NCBI RefSeq assembly: GCF_042651425.1 | Contig: NZ_JBHSCW010000011.1 | Coordinates: 186,001-250,000 of the forward strand | Source of the DNA: Fodinicurvata halophila | GTDB lineage: Bacteria > Pseudomonadota > Alphaproteobacteria > Kiloniellales > DSM-21159 | Length of the DNA: 64,000 nucleotides | Direction of reading: 5' to 3' | In this document: positions 37,036 to 45,191 of the stretch, one piece after another | Layout: the number at the start of each line of letters is the position of its first letter | How positions within the stretch are numbered: position 1 is the first letter of the stretch | Program-made: the position numbers and the translations under genes | The notes under the pieces: generated by a model | Database searches by the model: none | Told to the model about the DNA's origin: nothing | Seen by the model: the letters and a program-made list of their open reading frames with translations, nothing else

Positions 37036-37051
37036 GGATCAGGAACCCTGA

Positions 37052-38116
37052 TCACTCTTTCGGCAGAGTCTGCAGTTCCTGCCAGCGGCCGGCTGTCTCC
37101 ATGTAGGCCAGGAGGGATTCATAGGCTTCCTTGAAGTGCGGGTCGTTGGCTGCCTCTTCCTCAAGGACTTCCCTGGACGCCTTGCGAAGCGCATCCAGAA
37201 CCTCATCGGGGAAGCGCTTCACCTCGACACCCTCTTCTTCCTCGAACTTGTCGATGGCATCGGCCTGCGCTTCAGGAGCGGAGCCCATGGACCAGATGAT
37301 GTTGGCCTTGCAGGCGGCCCAGAACTGGTCCTTTTCTTCCTGGGTGTACTGGTTCCAGACATCCTGGTTGATGATGAAGGAGTTCCAGCTGGCTGGCTGG
37401 TGCCAACCCGGGAAGTAGTAGTAATCGGCGATTTCGGCAAAGCCGAGGGTGTCGTCGATGATCGGCAGAGAGAACTCCGTGGCATCGATACGACCACGCT
37501 CCAGGGCCACATAGAGCTCACTGGCCGGGATCAGCTGCGTGGATGCGCCGAGCTTGTTGAGCACCTTGCCGCCCAGTCCGGAAATGCGCATCGTGAGACC
37601 TTCGAAGTCCTCCGGCGAATTGATTTCCTGGTTGAACCAGCCGCCGGCTTCCGGGGCGGTCAGGTGGCAGGGCAGCACCTGGACATTGTATTCGTCGTAA
37701 GCATCCTGGAGAATCTCCAGTCCGCCGCCTTCCCACATCCAGCCGAGGAACAGCTCCGGACCTGGCCCGAAGGGCATTGCGCCGGCCAGACCGGCAACGG
37801 GAACGGTGCCGCCCCAATAGCCGATCCAGTCCCAGCCAGCCTGCACCGAGCCCTGGCTGACGGCATTGAAGACCTCGAGCGCGGGCACGAGATCGCCGTC
37901 GCCGTGGATGTTGAGGGTGATCTCCCCTTCGGTTACCTCGGCAAGGAGGTCGGCGAACTTCTCGCCGCCTTCGCCCAGATAGGTCAGGTTCTTTGGAAAG
38001 GTGCTGGCAACGTCCAGTTCGGACGGCCCGCCCTGTGCGCCGGCTGAGGTGGCCCCGCCGAATGCCAGCGCGGCCGCCGCAGCGGCGGGAATAAGGTTCT
38101 TGGTCAATGAATTCAT
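37052..38116 (-). CDS. TRAP transporter substrate-binding protein, TakP-like
   Basis: A 354-residue periplasmic DctP-family protein. It has a Sec signal peptide (LIPAAAAAALAFGGATSAGA) and the ligand Arg in LTMRISGLGGKVLNKLGA. The stretch ALERGRIDATEFSLPIIDD and then YYYFPGWHQPAS resembles the 2-oxo acid binder TakP, which uses a cation with the ligand. The ATG at 38116 follows GGGAGGA; the frame continues upstream to 38197 but without support. The ligand may be a 2-oxo or hydroxy acid, or mevalonate given mvaA next to it. Confidence 0.88.
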   Translation of the reverse strand: MNSLTKNLIPAAAAAALAFGGATSAGAQGGPSELDVASTFPKNLTYLGEGGEKFADLLAEVTEGEITLNIHGDGDLVPALEVFNAVSQGSVQAGWDWIGYWGGTVPVAGLAGAMPFGPGPELFLGWMWEGGGLEILQDAYDEYNVQVLPCHLTAPEAGGWFNQEINSPEDFEGLTMRISGLGGKVLNKLGASTQLIPASELYVALERGRIDATEFSLPIIDDTLGFAEIADYYYFPGWHQPASWNSFIINQDVWNQYTQEEKDQFWAACKANIIWSMGSAPEAQADAIDKFEEEEGVEVKRFPDEVLDALRKASREVLEEEAANDPHFKEAYESLLAYMETAGRWQELQTLPKE

Positions 38117-38499
38117 TTCGTCCTCCCATATGTTTGTCGATATGCGGATTGGTTTCCCGCTTCTTCTCGTCGGGTTCCGCGTTATATCATTCAGCACTGA
38201 ATTCCCATCCGCCGAAGCAAGATGGTATCATGCAAAGCGATAGGAGCTAATCTTTCAAAGACTGCGTAACAATGTCAATGATTATACTGGGATATGGAAA
38301 AATTTGCGGTGCACTTGCTAGTCTGCCCGCAACATTATTCCTGTTTTTTTAATAGGAGTGAATTGAGGCTGGCGCATACCTGTCGGAGGCATCGCGCTCA
38401 AGCAGCACTCTCGACTCATACAAGCACCTCATCGCGCGGAAGGCAATCGTCCTTCTGTCCCGCCCTCAGGGTATTCCTAGCGAACGCGAGCGAAGCTTC
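38117..38499. other. non-coding spacer, no gene seen
   Basis: About 380 bases, AT-richer than the genes around it, between the TRAP operon start and the end of a hypothetical gene. It must contain the TRAP promoter. I see no conserved protein frame, tRNA fold or clear terminator; a run of seven T lies at about 38344-38350. Confidence 0.5.
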
Positions 38500-38814
38500 T
38501 CATGCGTGTTCGCTCTCCGACCCGAGAGGTGTGGCCGACAATACGGCCGGATTCCCCGGAGAGTCATCGAACCGGGCAGCTTCTTCCGCCGACAACTTCT
38601 TGATCCAGTAGAGCCGCTCATTGTCCAGGCCGCTGTTGAAACTGTGGCTTTCGTTGCCGACACCCCCTTCACGCTTGGGATATTCCAGCTTGGACGCCAC
38701 CACGCGCGCCATGCCGGCGGTATCGGCACGCACAATCACCTCTTCCCAGATCGGCCGCCCCAGCCAAGCGGAATCGCTGGGAGCCACCACGGGATAGAGT
38801 CGCCAGATCGCCAT
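38500..38814 (-). CDS. hypothetical protein
   Basis: I do not recognise this 104-residue protein. It opens MAIWRLYPVVAPSDSAWLGR and has a central ERLYWIKKLSAEEAARFDD. It has no signal peptide, membrane helix or cysteine motif, so it is probably a small soluble protein. The ATG is chosen because AAGGAGG lies 9 bases upstream; an open frame upstream to 38943 lacks support. It follows the Crp/Fnr gene by 128 bases on the same strand and may be co-transcribed with it. Confidence 0.6.
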   Translation of the reverse strand: MAIWRLYPVVAPSDSAWLGRPIWEEVIVRADTAGMARVVASKLEYPKREGGVGNESHSFNSGLDNERLYWIKKLSAEEAARFDDSPGNPAVLSATPLGSESEHA

Positions 38815-38942
38815 GCTCGAACCTCCTTCAACCAAGCGCGGACAACAACGGAATTGCCCTACCCGCATATATTGAGCCGGAAACAGCTGCTTCAAGCGCA
38901 TCTCGTGGAGGTAAGAGGCGTGGCGGGCCGCGTGCTCTCCCA

Positions 38943-39638
38943 TCAGTCGCTTTCCGCGATCTCCGCGAGCTCCTCCGGCTGGCAGACCATGATCCGGCGA
39001 CGACCACTCACCACCACCCCCAGCTTTTCCCAGGTACTCAGGGTTCGGCTGACGGTATGCAGCGTGGTGCCGGCCATCTCGGCCAGGTCCTGACGCGACA
39101 GGGGAAAGGCAATCTCGATTCCCGCAGGCGTGCGCCGTCCGGCCTGCTCGACAAGCCGCAGGAGCGTGTGCGCGATCCGGCGCTCCACCTTCTCGGTGGA
39201 AAGCTGGCGCAGGCGCAACTGGGTCTCCTGATAGCGACGTCCCAGAACCGAAACGCTGTTGAGTGCAATCTGTGGGTAACGGCCCATCAGGGCATGTATG
39301 GAGTCGCTGGACCAGCCCAGCAGGTAACTGTCTTCCACGGCGCTGACGGTGCCCGGATAGCTCTCGCCACCGGAAAGGACGGCATAACCGGCCAGCTCTC
39401 CCGGTCCCAGATAGCGCAGAATAACCTGGGCCCCCTCGGCCGTGGACTGGGACACCCGCAAGCGCCCCACCACCACGACATAGAGGGCGGAGACGGCATC
39501 ATCCTGGAAAAAGAGTGTGGACCCTTTTGGCAGCTGCTTTCGGAACCCCCCGGCCCAGATATCCTCCAGAGCCTCCCGGGGAAGGGAACGAAAGATTTCC
39601 GTGCCGGCCAGAATATCCAGATCGGCTTTTCCTTCCAT
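38943..39638 (-). CDS. nnrR: Crp/Fnr-family regulator, NnrR-type
   Basis: A 231-residue protein with a cyclic-nucleotide-binding-like sensor (residues 15-130), a dimer helix and a C-terminal HTH (SRQDLAEMAGTTLHTVSRTL). There are no N-terminal cysteines, so it is not an FeS FNR. The recognition helix LHTVSR has His where FNR has Glu, as I recall for NnrR regulators of nitrite and NO reduction. It is divergent from nirK, and a TTG-N8-CAA site lies between them. It is likely to sense NO and activate nirK and the pseudoazurin/NO reductase region; this role is inferred. Confidence 0.83.
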   Translation of the reverse strand: MEGKADLDILAGTEIFRSLPREALEDIWAGGFRKQLPKGSTLFFQDDAVSALYVVVVGRLRVSQSTAEGAQVILRYLGPGELAGYAVLSGGESYPGTVSAVEDSYLLGWSSDSIHALMGRYPQIALNSVSVLGRRYQETQLRLRQLSTEKVERRIAHTLLRLVEQAGRRTPAGIEIAFPLSRQDLAEMAGTTLHTVSRTLSTWEKLGVVVSGRRRIMVCQPEELAEIAESD

Positions 39639-39720
39639 ACGCGCGGTCGCTTCAGCCCCTGTCCCGTGTGTTCGAACTCTAACGACTGCTCCTGGAGGAA
39701 GCGATAATAATCACCGCAGT

Positions 39721-39762
39721 TTGTTCTGGCGCAAAGTCCGCGACCAGGCTTTCGGGCATAAG
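39721..39762 (+). promoter_or_regulatory. nirK promoter with NnrR/Fnr-type site TTGTTCTGGCGCAA
   Basis: A 14-bp site of the TTG-N8-CAA form, TTGTTCTGGCGCAA at 39721-39734, is followed by a -10-like CATAAG at 39757-39762. From site start to -10 is 36 bases. That puts the site centre near -41.5, the class II activator position of Crp/Fnr proteins. The same site and spacing recur upstream of the pseudoazurin gene. Confidence 0.65.
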
Positions 39763-39816
39763 GATCGGGACATCACGGGATGTCCTGACAAACGTTCAGT
39801 TCAAGGAGTAACGACG

Positions 39817-40866
39817 ATGAAACGCAACACCCTGGTCACCACGACAAGCGCCCTGGCCCTGGCCATAGCCCTTGGCGGTTTCGGATCTGCAGTGGCAGAG
39901 GACAAGGCGCCCGAGAGCGCGCAGGCTGCGGGAGTTGCCGACATCGTGCGCGCGCCCACCGACCTGCCCCCAGCCATCGACCGTACGGAGCCCGAGACCG
40001 TCAAGGTTGAGCTCGAAACCATCGAGAAGGTGGGTCAGCTCGACGACGGAACCACATACCGCTACTGGACCTTCAACGGTCAGGTGCCCGGCCCCATGGT
40101 TCGGGTCCGTGTCGGCGACACGGTGGAAGTGTCGATGAAGAACGATGAGAACAGCTGGATGCCGCACAACGTGGACTTCCACGCGGTAACCGGGCCGCAC
40201 GGCGGCGGTGCAGCGACCATGGCCGACCCCGGCAAGGACTCGAACGGCTTTTCGTTCAAGGCCCTGAAGCCCGGCCTCTATGTCTACCACTGTGCAGTCC
40301 CGAGCGTGGCGCATCACATCTCGAACGGCATGTACGGCATGATCCTGGTGGAGCCTGAAGGCGGACTGCCTGAAGTGGACCGTGAGTTCTATGTCATGCA
40401 AGGCGAGCTCTATACCGAGGAGCCCTTCGGCACCAAGGGTGAGCTGATGGAGAGCTACGAGAAGCTGTCGGCCGAACAGCCCGAGTACTACGTCTTCAAC
40501 GGCGCTGCTGAAGCACTGACCGGCGAGAAGGCTCTCAAGGCGGAAGTTGGCGAAAGCATCCGGATCTTCTTCGGGGTCGGCGGCCCGAACAAGACCTCTT
40601 CGTTCCACGTGATCGGCGAGATCTTCGACACGGTCTACTCGAACGCGTCACTGACCAGCGAGCCACTAATGGACGTGCAGACCATCTCAGTGCCTCCGGG
40701 CGGTGCGTCAGTCGTCGACCTGGAGCTCGAAGTACCGGGCACCTACGTCCTGGTGGACCACGCCCTCTCGCGGGCCGAACGCGGCCTGGCCGGACACCTG
40801 GTGGTGGAAGGTCCGGAGAACCCCGAGATTTTCCAGGAGCATGAGGCCAAGGAACCGACGTCCTGA
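39817..40866 (+). CDS. nirK: copper-containing nitrite reductase NirK
   Basis: A periplasmic enzyme reducing nitrite to NO. It has 349 residues with a Sec signal peptide (SALALAIALGGFGSAVA). Type 1 copper ligands: His117 (MPHNVDFH), Cys159 (YHCA), His near 167 and Met172 (HHISNGM). Type 2 ligands: His122, His158 and the His of LVDHAL; catalytic Asp120 and the His of SFHVIGE are also present. The HCAVPSVAHHISNGM stretch resembles class II NirK. The ATG is preceded by AAGGAG. The frame is open 300 bases upstream, but that stretch holds the promoter. Confidence 0.95.
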   Translation: MKRNTLVTTTSALALAIALGGFGSAVAEDKAPESAQAAGVADIVRAPTDLPPAIDRTEPETVKVELETIEKVGQLDDGTTYRYWTFNGQVPGPMVRVRVGDTVEVSMKNDENSWMPHNVDFHAVTGPHGGGAATMADPGKDSNGFSFKALKPGLYVYHCAVPSVAHHISNGMYGMILVEPEGGLPEVDREFYVMQGELYTEEPFGTKGELMESYEKLSAEQPEYYVFNGAAEALTGEKALKAEVGESIRIFFGVGGPNKTSSFHVIGEIFDTVYSNASLTSEPLMDVQTISVPPGGASVVDLELEVPGTYVLVDHALSRAERGLAGHLVVEGPENPEIFQEHEAKEPTS

Positions 40867-40899
40867 AACCTCCCTCCTGTGAAGCGAGGATGACAACGA

Positions 40900-40925
40900 A
40901 TCGGCTGCCCTTCGGGGCAGCCGAT
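40900..40925 (+). terminator. nirK terminator hairpin
   Basis: A perfect 11-bp stem (ATCGGCTGCCC / GGGCAGCCGAT) with a TTCG tetraloop, 33 bases after the nirK stop. The T-tract after it is weak. It separates nirK from the oxidase gene on the same strand and rules out an upstream start for that gene. Confidence 0.75.
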
Positions 40926-40967
40926 CTGTATAGTGCCGCTGCAAGGTACACCAGCTGCGGACATGCC

Positions 40968-41627
40968 ATGCTGCAGATCGACAAGACCGACCTCACCCGC
41001 CATCACGCCCCGAAGGGACTCTCCGATCGCTTCGCATACACGCTGGTAAGCGGCCTCGGCCATCTCGCCCGTGGCGCCTTTGGCCGCCGGTACGGCAATC
41101 GCACCATCGTCCTCGAAACCATCGCAGCCGTTCCGGGAATGGTGGCCGCCACACTGCTGCACTTGAAATGCCTGCGGCGTCTTCAGGACGACCGTGGCTG
41201 GGTGCGCAGCCTGATGGACGAGGCCGAGAACCAGCGCACGCACCTGATGGTCTTCGTCACCCTCGACCGACCGAACGGCTTCGAGCGTATCCTGATTCTC
41301 CTGGCCCAGGGCCTGTTCTACAACGCCCACTTCCTGATCTGCCTCTTTTCGCCCAAGACCGCCCACCGCATAACCGGCTATTTCGCCGAGGATGCCGTCG
41401 AGGGCTACAGCGAATACCTGCGCGAGATCGATCAGGGCCGACGCGAGAACCCGCCAGCCCCGGATCTCGCCATCGCCTACTGGAACCTGGAGCCGGATGC
41501 GCGCCTGAGGGACGCTATCGTCGCCATGCAGGAGGACGAAGCCATCCACCGTGACATCAATCACGGTTTCGCCGATGTCCTGGCACGCGGGCAGAACCTG
41601 CCCGACCCGCCCTCTCCACTTCTGTAA
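40968..41627 (+). CDS. aox: alternative-oxidase-family protein with altered iron ligands
   Basis: A 219-residue membrane-bound diiron quinol oxidase homologue, about the size of bacterial AOX. Family stretches are clear: VLETIAAVPGMVAATLLHL, PKTAHRITGYF and ENPPAPDLAIAYW. Of the six iron ligands known in trypanosome AOX, four are kept: Glu50 (LET), His92, and Glu191 and His194 (EDEAIHRDINH). The motif NERMH reads NQRTH, so Glu becomes Gln89. LEEEA reads FAEDA, so the first Glu becomes Ala140. Activity is therefore doubtful unless Glu87 or Glu141 substitutes. AOX is resistant to NO, which fits its place beside nirK. The ATG lies after the nirK terminator. Confidence 0.82.
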   Translation: MLQIDKTDLTRHHAPKGLSDRFAYTLVSGLGHLARGAFGRRYGNRTIVLETIAAVPGMVAATLLHLKCLRRLQDDRGWVRSLMDEAENQRTHLMVFVTLDRPNGFERILILLAQGLFYNAHFLICLFSPKTAHRITGYFAEDAVEGYSEYLREIDQGRRENPPAPDLAIAYWNLEPDARLRDAIVAMQEDEAIHRDINHGFADVLARGQNLPDPPSPLL

Positions 41628-41631
41628 GGCG

Positions 41632-42033
41632 TCATCCCGCCAAGGTATAGAAGACCCCCAAGGGGTGATGGGCGCGCGCGATGGAAAAGATGAAGGCGTA
41701 GACCAGCAGCGCTGCCGCCCAGGCGCCGATCCGTATCATGCGGGTACGCGCCCTCCAGAACGCGAAATAGCCCAGCAGGATATAGACGACCAGCAGCAGC
41801 ACTTTCACGGTCAGCCAGCCGTGGAAGAACGGATACTGCTGCACGATCGTCATCAGCATCAGGGCCGCCGTCAGCAGAACCGTGTCGATGGTGTAGCTGA
41901 GATAGCGCACCGGCGCGACCATGGCCCAGCGCGTGCCCGCGAAGAGCGCCAGACCGCGCAACAGAAATAGTCCGCCGCTGGCAAGCACGGCCCAAACGTG
42001 GACCAGCCTGATCTCCGAATAGAACTCGATCAT
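41632..42033 (-). CDS. SirB2-family membrane protein
   Basis: A 133-residue membrane protein with four hydrophobic helices and the SirB opening (RLVHVWAVLASGGLFLLRG), followed by DTVLLTAALMLM. SirB proteins are of unknown function and often sit near respiratory genes. It lies 37 bases downstream of the NO reductase gene on the same strand, so it is probably in that operon. It ends 4 bases before the convergent oxidase gene. Confidence 0.78.
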   Translation of the reverse strand: MIEFYSEIRLVHVWAVLASGGLFLLRGLALFAGTRWAMVAPVRYLSYTIDTVLLTAALMLMTIVQQYPFFHGWLTVKVLLLVVYILLGYFAFWRARTRMIRIGAWAAALLVYAFIFSIARAHHPLGVFYTLAG

Positions 42034-42070
42034 TCAGGCAGGCCGCCCCCTGTCTGCCAGACCGGCCGGA

Positions 42071-44386
42071 TCAACGGCGGTATCCCGTTGACCCGGCATA
42101 GGCGCCAGCTTCGCGCTCGCCCTCTTCGACAGGCACCTCGTCCTCGCGCCGCGGGAAGATCCACAGGCGGATGACGAAGACCGCCAGGGCCACGGCCCCG
42201 ATGGAGAAGATGGTATCCCCCGGCACCCGCAGCCAGACCAGCAGGTCGACGATGGGCTGCTGCATGAACTCGGCCGAGCGGGCATACCAGTAGCCATGCT
42301 CGAGCGAGGCGAACAGCTGCATGACGCCCAGTGGCAACAGGGTCATGAGGGCCATCATCGCAAGCCCGATGTTGAGGCACCAGAAGCTCACTTTCAGGGT
42401 TCCTTCCGGCCAGGCCAGGTTGGGCTTCATTCCGCGAATGCAGAACAGAACCAGCCCGATACCCAGCATGCCGTACACTCCGAAGAGCGCCGTATGCCCG
42501 TGCAGCGGCGTCAGGTTCAGGCCCTGCATGTAATAGAGCGAAAGTGGCGGATTGATCAGGAAGCCGAACAGGCCGGCGCCCACAAGGTTCCAGAAGGCCA
42601 CCGCCAGGAAGAACATGACCGGCCAGCGATAGCGACGCATCCACTGGGTCGCCACGCCCAGGCGATAGTGATGATAGGCCTCGAACCCGACATAGGCCAG
42701 AGGCACCACCTCCAGGGCCGAGAAGCTGGCCCCCAGCGCCAGCACGGGTGTCGGCGAACCGGCGAAGTAGAGGTGATGGAGAGTGCCCAGGACACCACCG
42801 GCCATGAAGATGATGGTGGCGAACAACACCGCTATGGTCGCCGTGCGTACGGGCAACAGGCCGAGCCGCGTGAAGATGAAGGCGATGACCGCCGTGGCGA
42901 AGACCTCGAAGAAGCCTTCGACCCACAGATGGACCAGCCACCAGCGCCAGTACTCCACGATGGAGAGATGGGTGTGCTCGCCCCACATCAGCGCAGCCCC
43001 GAAGAAGAGGCCGATCGCCACCGTCGAGAGGAACAGCAACCCGACGATGGACCGGGATTCCGAATTGCTGGTCAAGGTCGGCCAGAGAGCCCGGCCCACA
43101 AGGAACAGCCACAGGAGCAGGCCGATGAACAGGAAGTACTGCCAGAAGCGGCCGATATCCGCGTACTCCCAGCCTTGATGGCCAAACCAGAAATTGTGCT
43201 CGAGGCCCAGCTCCTGCATCACGGCCAGCCACTGCCCGGCGAAGGCGCCCACCACGATGACGATCAGGCACAGCCAGAGCAGATTCACGCCGAGGCGCTG
43301 ATAGGGCGGCTCATAGTTCGAGACCGCCGGCGCGATGTAGAGCCCGGTCCCGAGCCAGGCCAGCGCGATCCACAACACCGCAAGCTGCGTATGCCAGGTC
43401 CGGGTGATCGAATAGGGCAGGATATCCGCCAGTTCGAAGCCGTACATCACCTGGCCCTCGACCTGGTAGTGGGCCGTGATCGCCCCCAGCAGGATCTGCA
43501 GCAGGAACAGGGCCAGCAGGACCCAGAAGTACTTCGCCGTCGCCATCATGGAGGGCGTGGGCTTGAGATGCCGCATGGGATCGAATTCCGGCAAGCGGTG
43601 CGGCTCCTCTTCCCGGGAATGGCTCACGGCATAGTGCCAGCCCAGCAGGGCTATTCCTCCAAGCAGGAAAATCACGCTGAAGGCGGACCACAGGAAGGTG
43701 CTGGAGGGCGGCCGGTTCTCGATCAGCGGCTCGCTCGGCCAGTTGTTGGTATAGGTAATCGAGTCGTTTGGACGCTCCGTGGCCGCTGACCAGGCGGACC
43801 ACCAGAAGAAGGCCGACATCACCTGCCGATTTTCCGCATCCGGCACCGTGTCGTTCTTCATCGCGTAGGCTTCGCGCAGATCCGCCGTTTCCGGATCGTT
43901 GCCAAAGAGGCTCTCGTAATGCGCGGATACCGCCTCGATCGCCTCGGCACGATCCTGGCTGATCGTGATCGTGCCGCTTTCGGGATCGTAGGTGTTCTCG
44001 CGTATCTGCGCAGTCAGACGACCGCGCAGGGCCGCCTTCTGCTGGTTGCTCGACTCCTCGTAACCGGCGGTATCGTATTCCTCCTGCGCCCAGCGATCGA
44101 GCAGGAACATGAGCTCGCGGTGCAGCCAGTCGGCACTCCAGTCCGGGGCCACGTAGCCGCCGTGCCCCCAGATCGAGCCCAGCTGCATGCCGCCCATCGA
44201 TTGCCAGACCTGACGTCCCTTCTGGATGTCCGCGCGGGTGTAGACGGTTTCCCCTTCGGTGGTGACCACTTCCTCAGGGACAGGGGGTGCGGCCTGGTAG
44301 ATCTGGTTGCCGCTCCACAGGAGTACGGCAAAGGAAACGCCCAGCAGGACCGCCAGAAAGATCCAAAGCTGTTTCGTGTTGGTCAT
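42071..44386 (-). CDS. norZ: quinol-dependent nitric oxide reductase (qNor)
   Basis: An inner-membrane enzyme of 771 residues that reduces NO to N2O with electrons from quinol. A long N-terminal extension (residues 1-220, replacing NorC) carries GRQVWQSMGGMQLGSIWGHG. The heme-copper-like core follows with WHTQLAVLWIALAW, the FeB His and Glu in HLWVEGFFEVFATAV, and the HH pair in GTLHHLYF. Presence of the extension and absence of a norC gene support the single-subunit type. It is divergent from pseudoazurin; the spacer holds an NnrR-type site. Confidence 0.93.
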   Translation of the reverse strand: MTNTKQLWIFLAVLLGVSFAVLLWSGNQIYQAAPPVPEEVVTTEGETVYTRADIQKGRQVWQSMGGMQLGSIWGHGGYVAPDWSADWLHRELMFLLDRWAQEEYDTAGYEESSNQQKAALRGRLTAQIRENTYDPESGTITISQDRAEAIEAVSAHYESLFGNDPETADLREAYAMKNDTVPDAENRQVMSAFFWWSAWSAATERPNDSITYTNNWPSEPLIENRPPSSTFLWSAFSVIFLLGGIALLGWHYAVSHSREEEPHRLPEFDPMRHLKPTPSMMATAKYFWVLLALFLLQILLGAITAHYQVEGQVMYGFELADILPYSITRTWHTQLAVLWIALAWLGTGLYIAPAVSNYEPPYQRLGVNLLWLCLIVIVVGAFAGQWLAVMQELGLEHNFWFGHQGWEYADIGRFWQYFLFIGLLLWLFLVGRALWPTLTSNSESRSIVGLLFLSTVAIGLFFGAALMWGEHTHLSIVEYWRWWLVHLWVEGFFEVFATAVIAFIFTRLGLLPVRTATIAVLFATIIFMAGGVLGTLHHLYFAGSPTPVLALGASFSALEVVPLAYVGFEAYHHYRLGVATQWMRRYRWPVMFFLAVAFWNLVGAGLFGFLINPPLSLYYMQGLNLTPLHGHTALFGVYGMLGIGLVLFCIRGMKPNLAWPEGTLKVSFWCLNIGLAMMALMTLLPLGVMQLFASLEHGYWYARSAEFMQQPIVDLLVWLRVPGDTIFSIGAVALAVFVIRLWIFPRREDEVPVEEGEREAGAYAGSTGYRR

Positions 44387-44556
44387 GACAATCCCCCTGT
44401 CCGGACCAAGCGGGATCTATCTGCCCTGCGCCATCTCCAGTGCCGTCTCGGCAGCCCCCGCGAAACTATCGACTACACTCTTGAAAAGAGTCGGTGCTGT
44501 TCACTCCAGATAGACGCAAGCGTATGTGCGCTAAAAGACATTTTCAATGCATGAAT

Positions 44557-44598
44557 TTGTTCCAGCGCAAGGTTCGCTCCGGCCCTCTGCTCTATACA
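44557..44598 (+). promoter_or_regulatory. pseudoazurin promoter with NnrR/Fnr-type site TTGTTCCAGCGCAA
   Basis: TTGTTCCAGCGCAA at 44557-44570 differs from the nirK site at only two central bases. A -10-like TATACA lies at 44593-44598, exactly 36 bases from the site start as at nirK. It probably drives the pseudoazurin gene 83 bases downstream. Whether it also serves the divergent NO reductase gene is open. Confidence 0.65.
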
Positions 44599-44680
44599 CA
44601 GGGGCAGGTCACGGGAACGACGTGACGACGAGATCCGCCCGAAGGGGCGAGGACATTACGGCCAAGGAAGGACATGAGCC

Positions 44681-45151
44681 ATGAAAATGCAGAAACTCCA
44701 GTTTGCCCTCGCGATCGCAGGTACGCTGCTGATCTCGGGCACGGCGCTGGCCGCCGACCACGAAGTCCAGATGCTCAACAAGGGTGCGGACGGCAAGCCC
44801 ATGGCCTTCGAGCCGGCCTATCTCGAGATCGAGCCCGGTGACACCGTGACCTTCGTGCTCACCGACAGGAACCACAACGCGGAGATCATCCCCGGCATGC
44901 TGCCCGAGGGCGCCGAGGAGTGGAAAGGCGCCATGAACGAGGAGATCACCGTGACCTTCGACCAGGAAGGCATCTATGGCTACAAGTGCCTGCCCCACTA
45001 CGGCATGGGCATGGTGGGCGTAATCAAGGTCGGTGATGCCATGGCCAATGCCGATGCGGCCGAAGAGGTCAAACACCCCGGACGCGCCGGCCAGAAGATG
45101 GCGGAGCTGTTCGAGCAGCTGAAGACCAGCCAGACTGCCCAGGCGCAGTGA
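44681..45151 (+). CDS. pseudoazurin
   Basis: A periplasmic blue copper protein, the usual electron donor to NirK. It has 156 residues with a Sec signal peptide ending ALAADHE. Copper ligands are His65 (DRNHNAE), Cys103 and His106 (YKCLPHYGMGM) and a Met in the same loop. A C-terminal extension of about 30 residues (HPGRAGQKMAELFEQL) is longer than in many homologues. The ATG follows AAGGAAGG. Confidence 0.92.
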   Translation: MKMQKLQFALAIAGTLLISGTALAADHEVQMLNKGADGKPMAFEPAYLEIEPGDTVTFVLTDRNHNAEIIPGMLPEGAEEWKGAMNEEITVTFDQEGIYGYKCLPHYGMGMVGVIKVGDAMANADAAEEVKHPGRAGQKMAELFEQLKTSQTAQAQ

Positions 45152-45191
45152 TACAGCCTGCCTACCGGGAGCGGCCGTGTGTGAGACCATC

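Noticed and set aside
39517..39816. N-terminal extension of nirK by 100 codons
   Set aside because: It overlaps the promoter and the divergent nnrR start. The signal peptide and ribosome site are at 39817.
40890..40967. N-terminal extension of the AOX-like gene by 26 codons
   Set aside because: It would be encoded by the nirK terminator stem. Homology starts after 40968.
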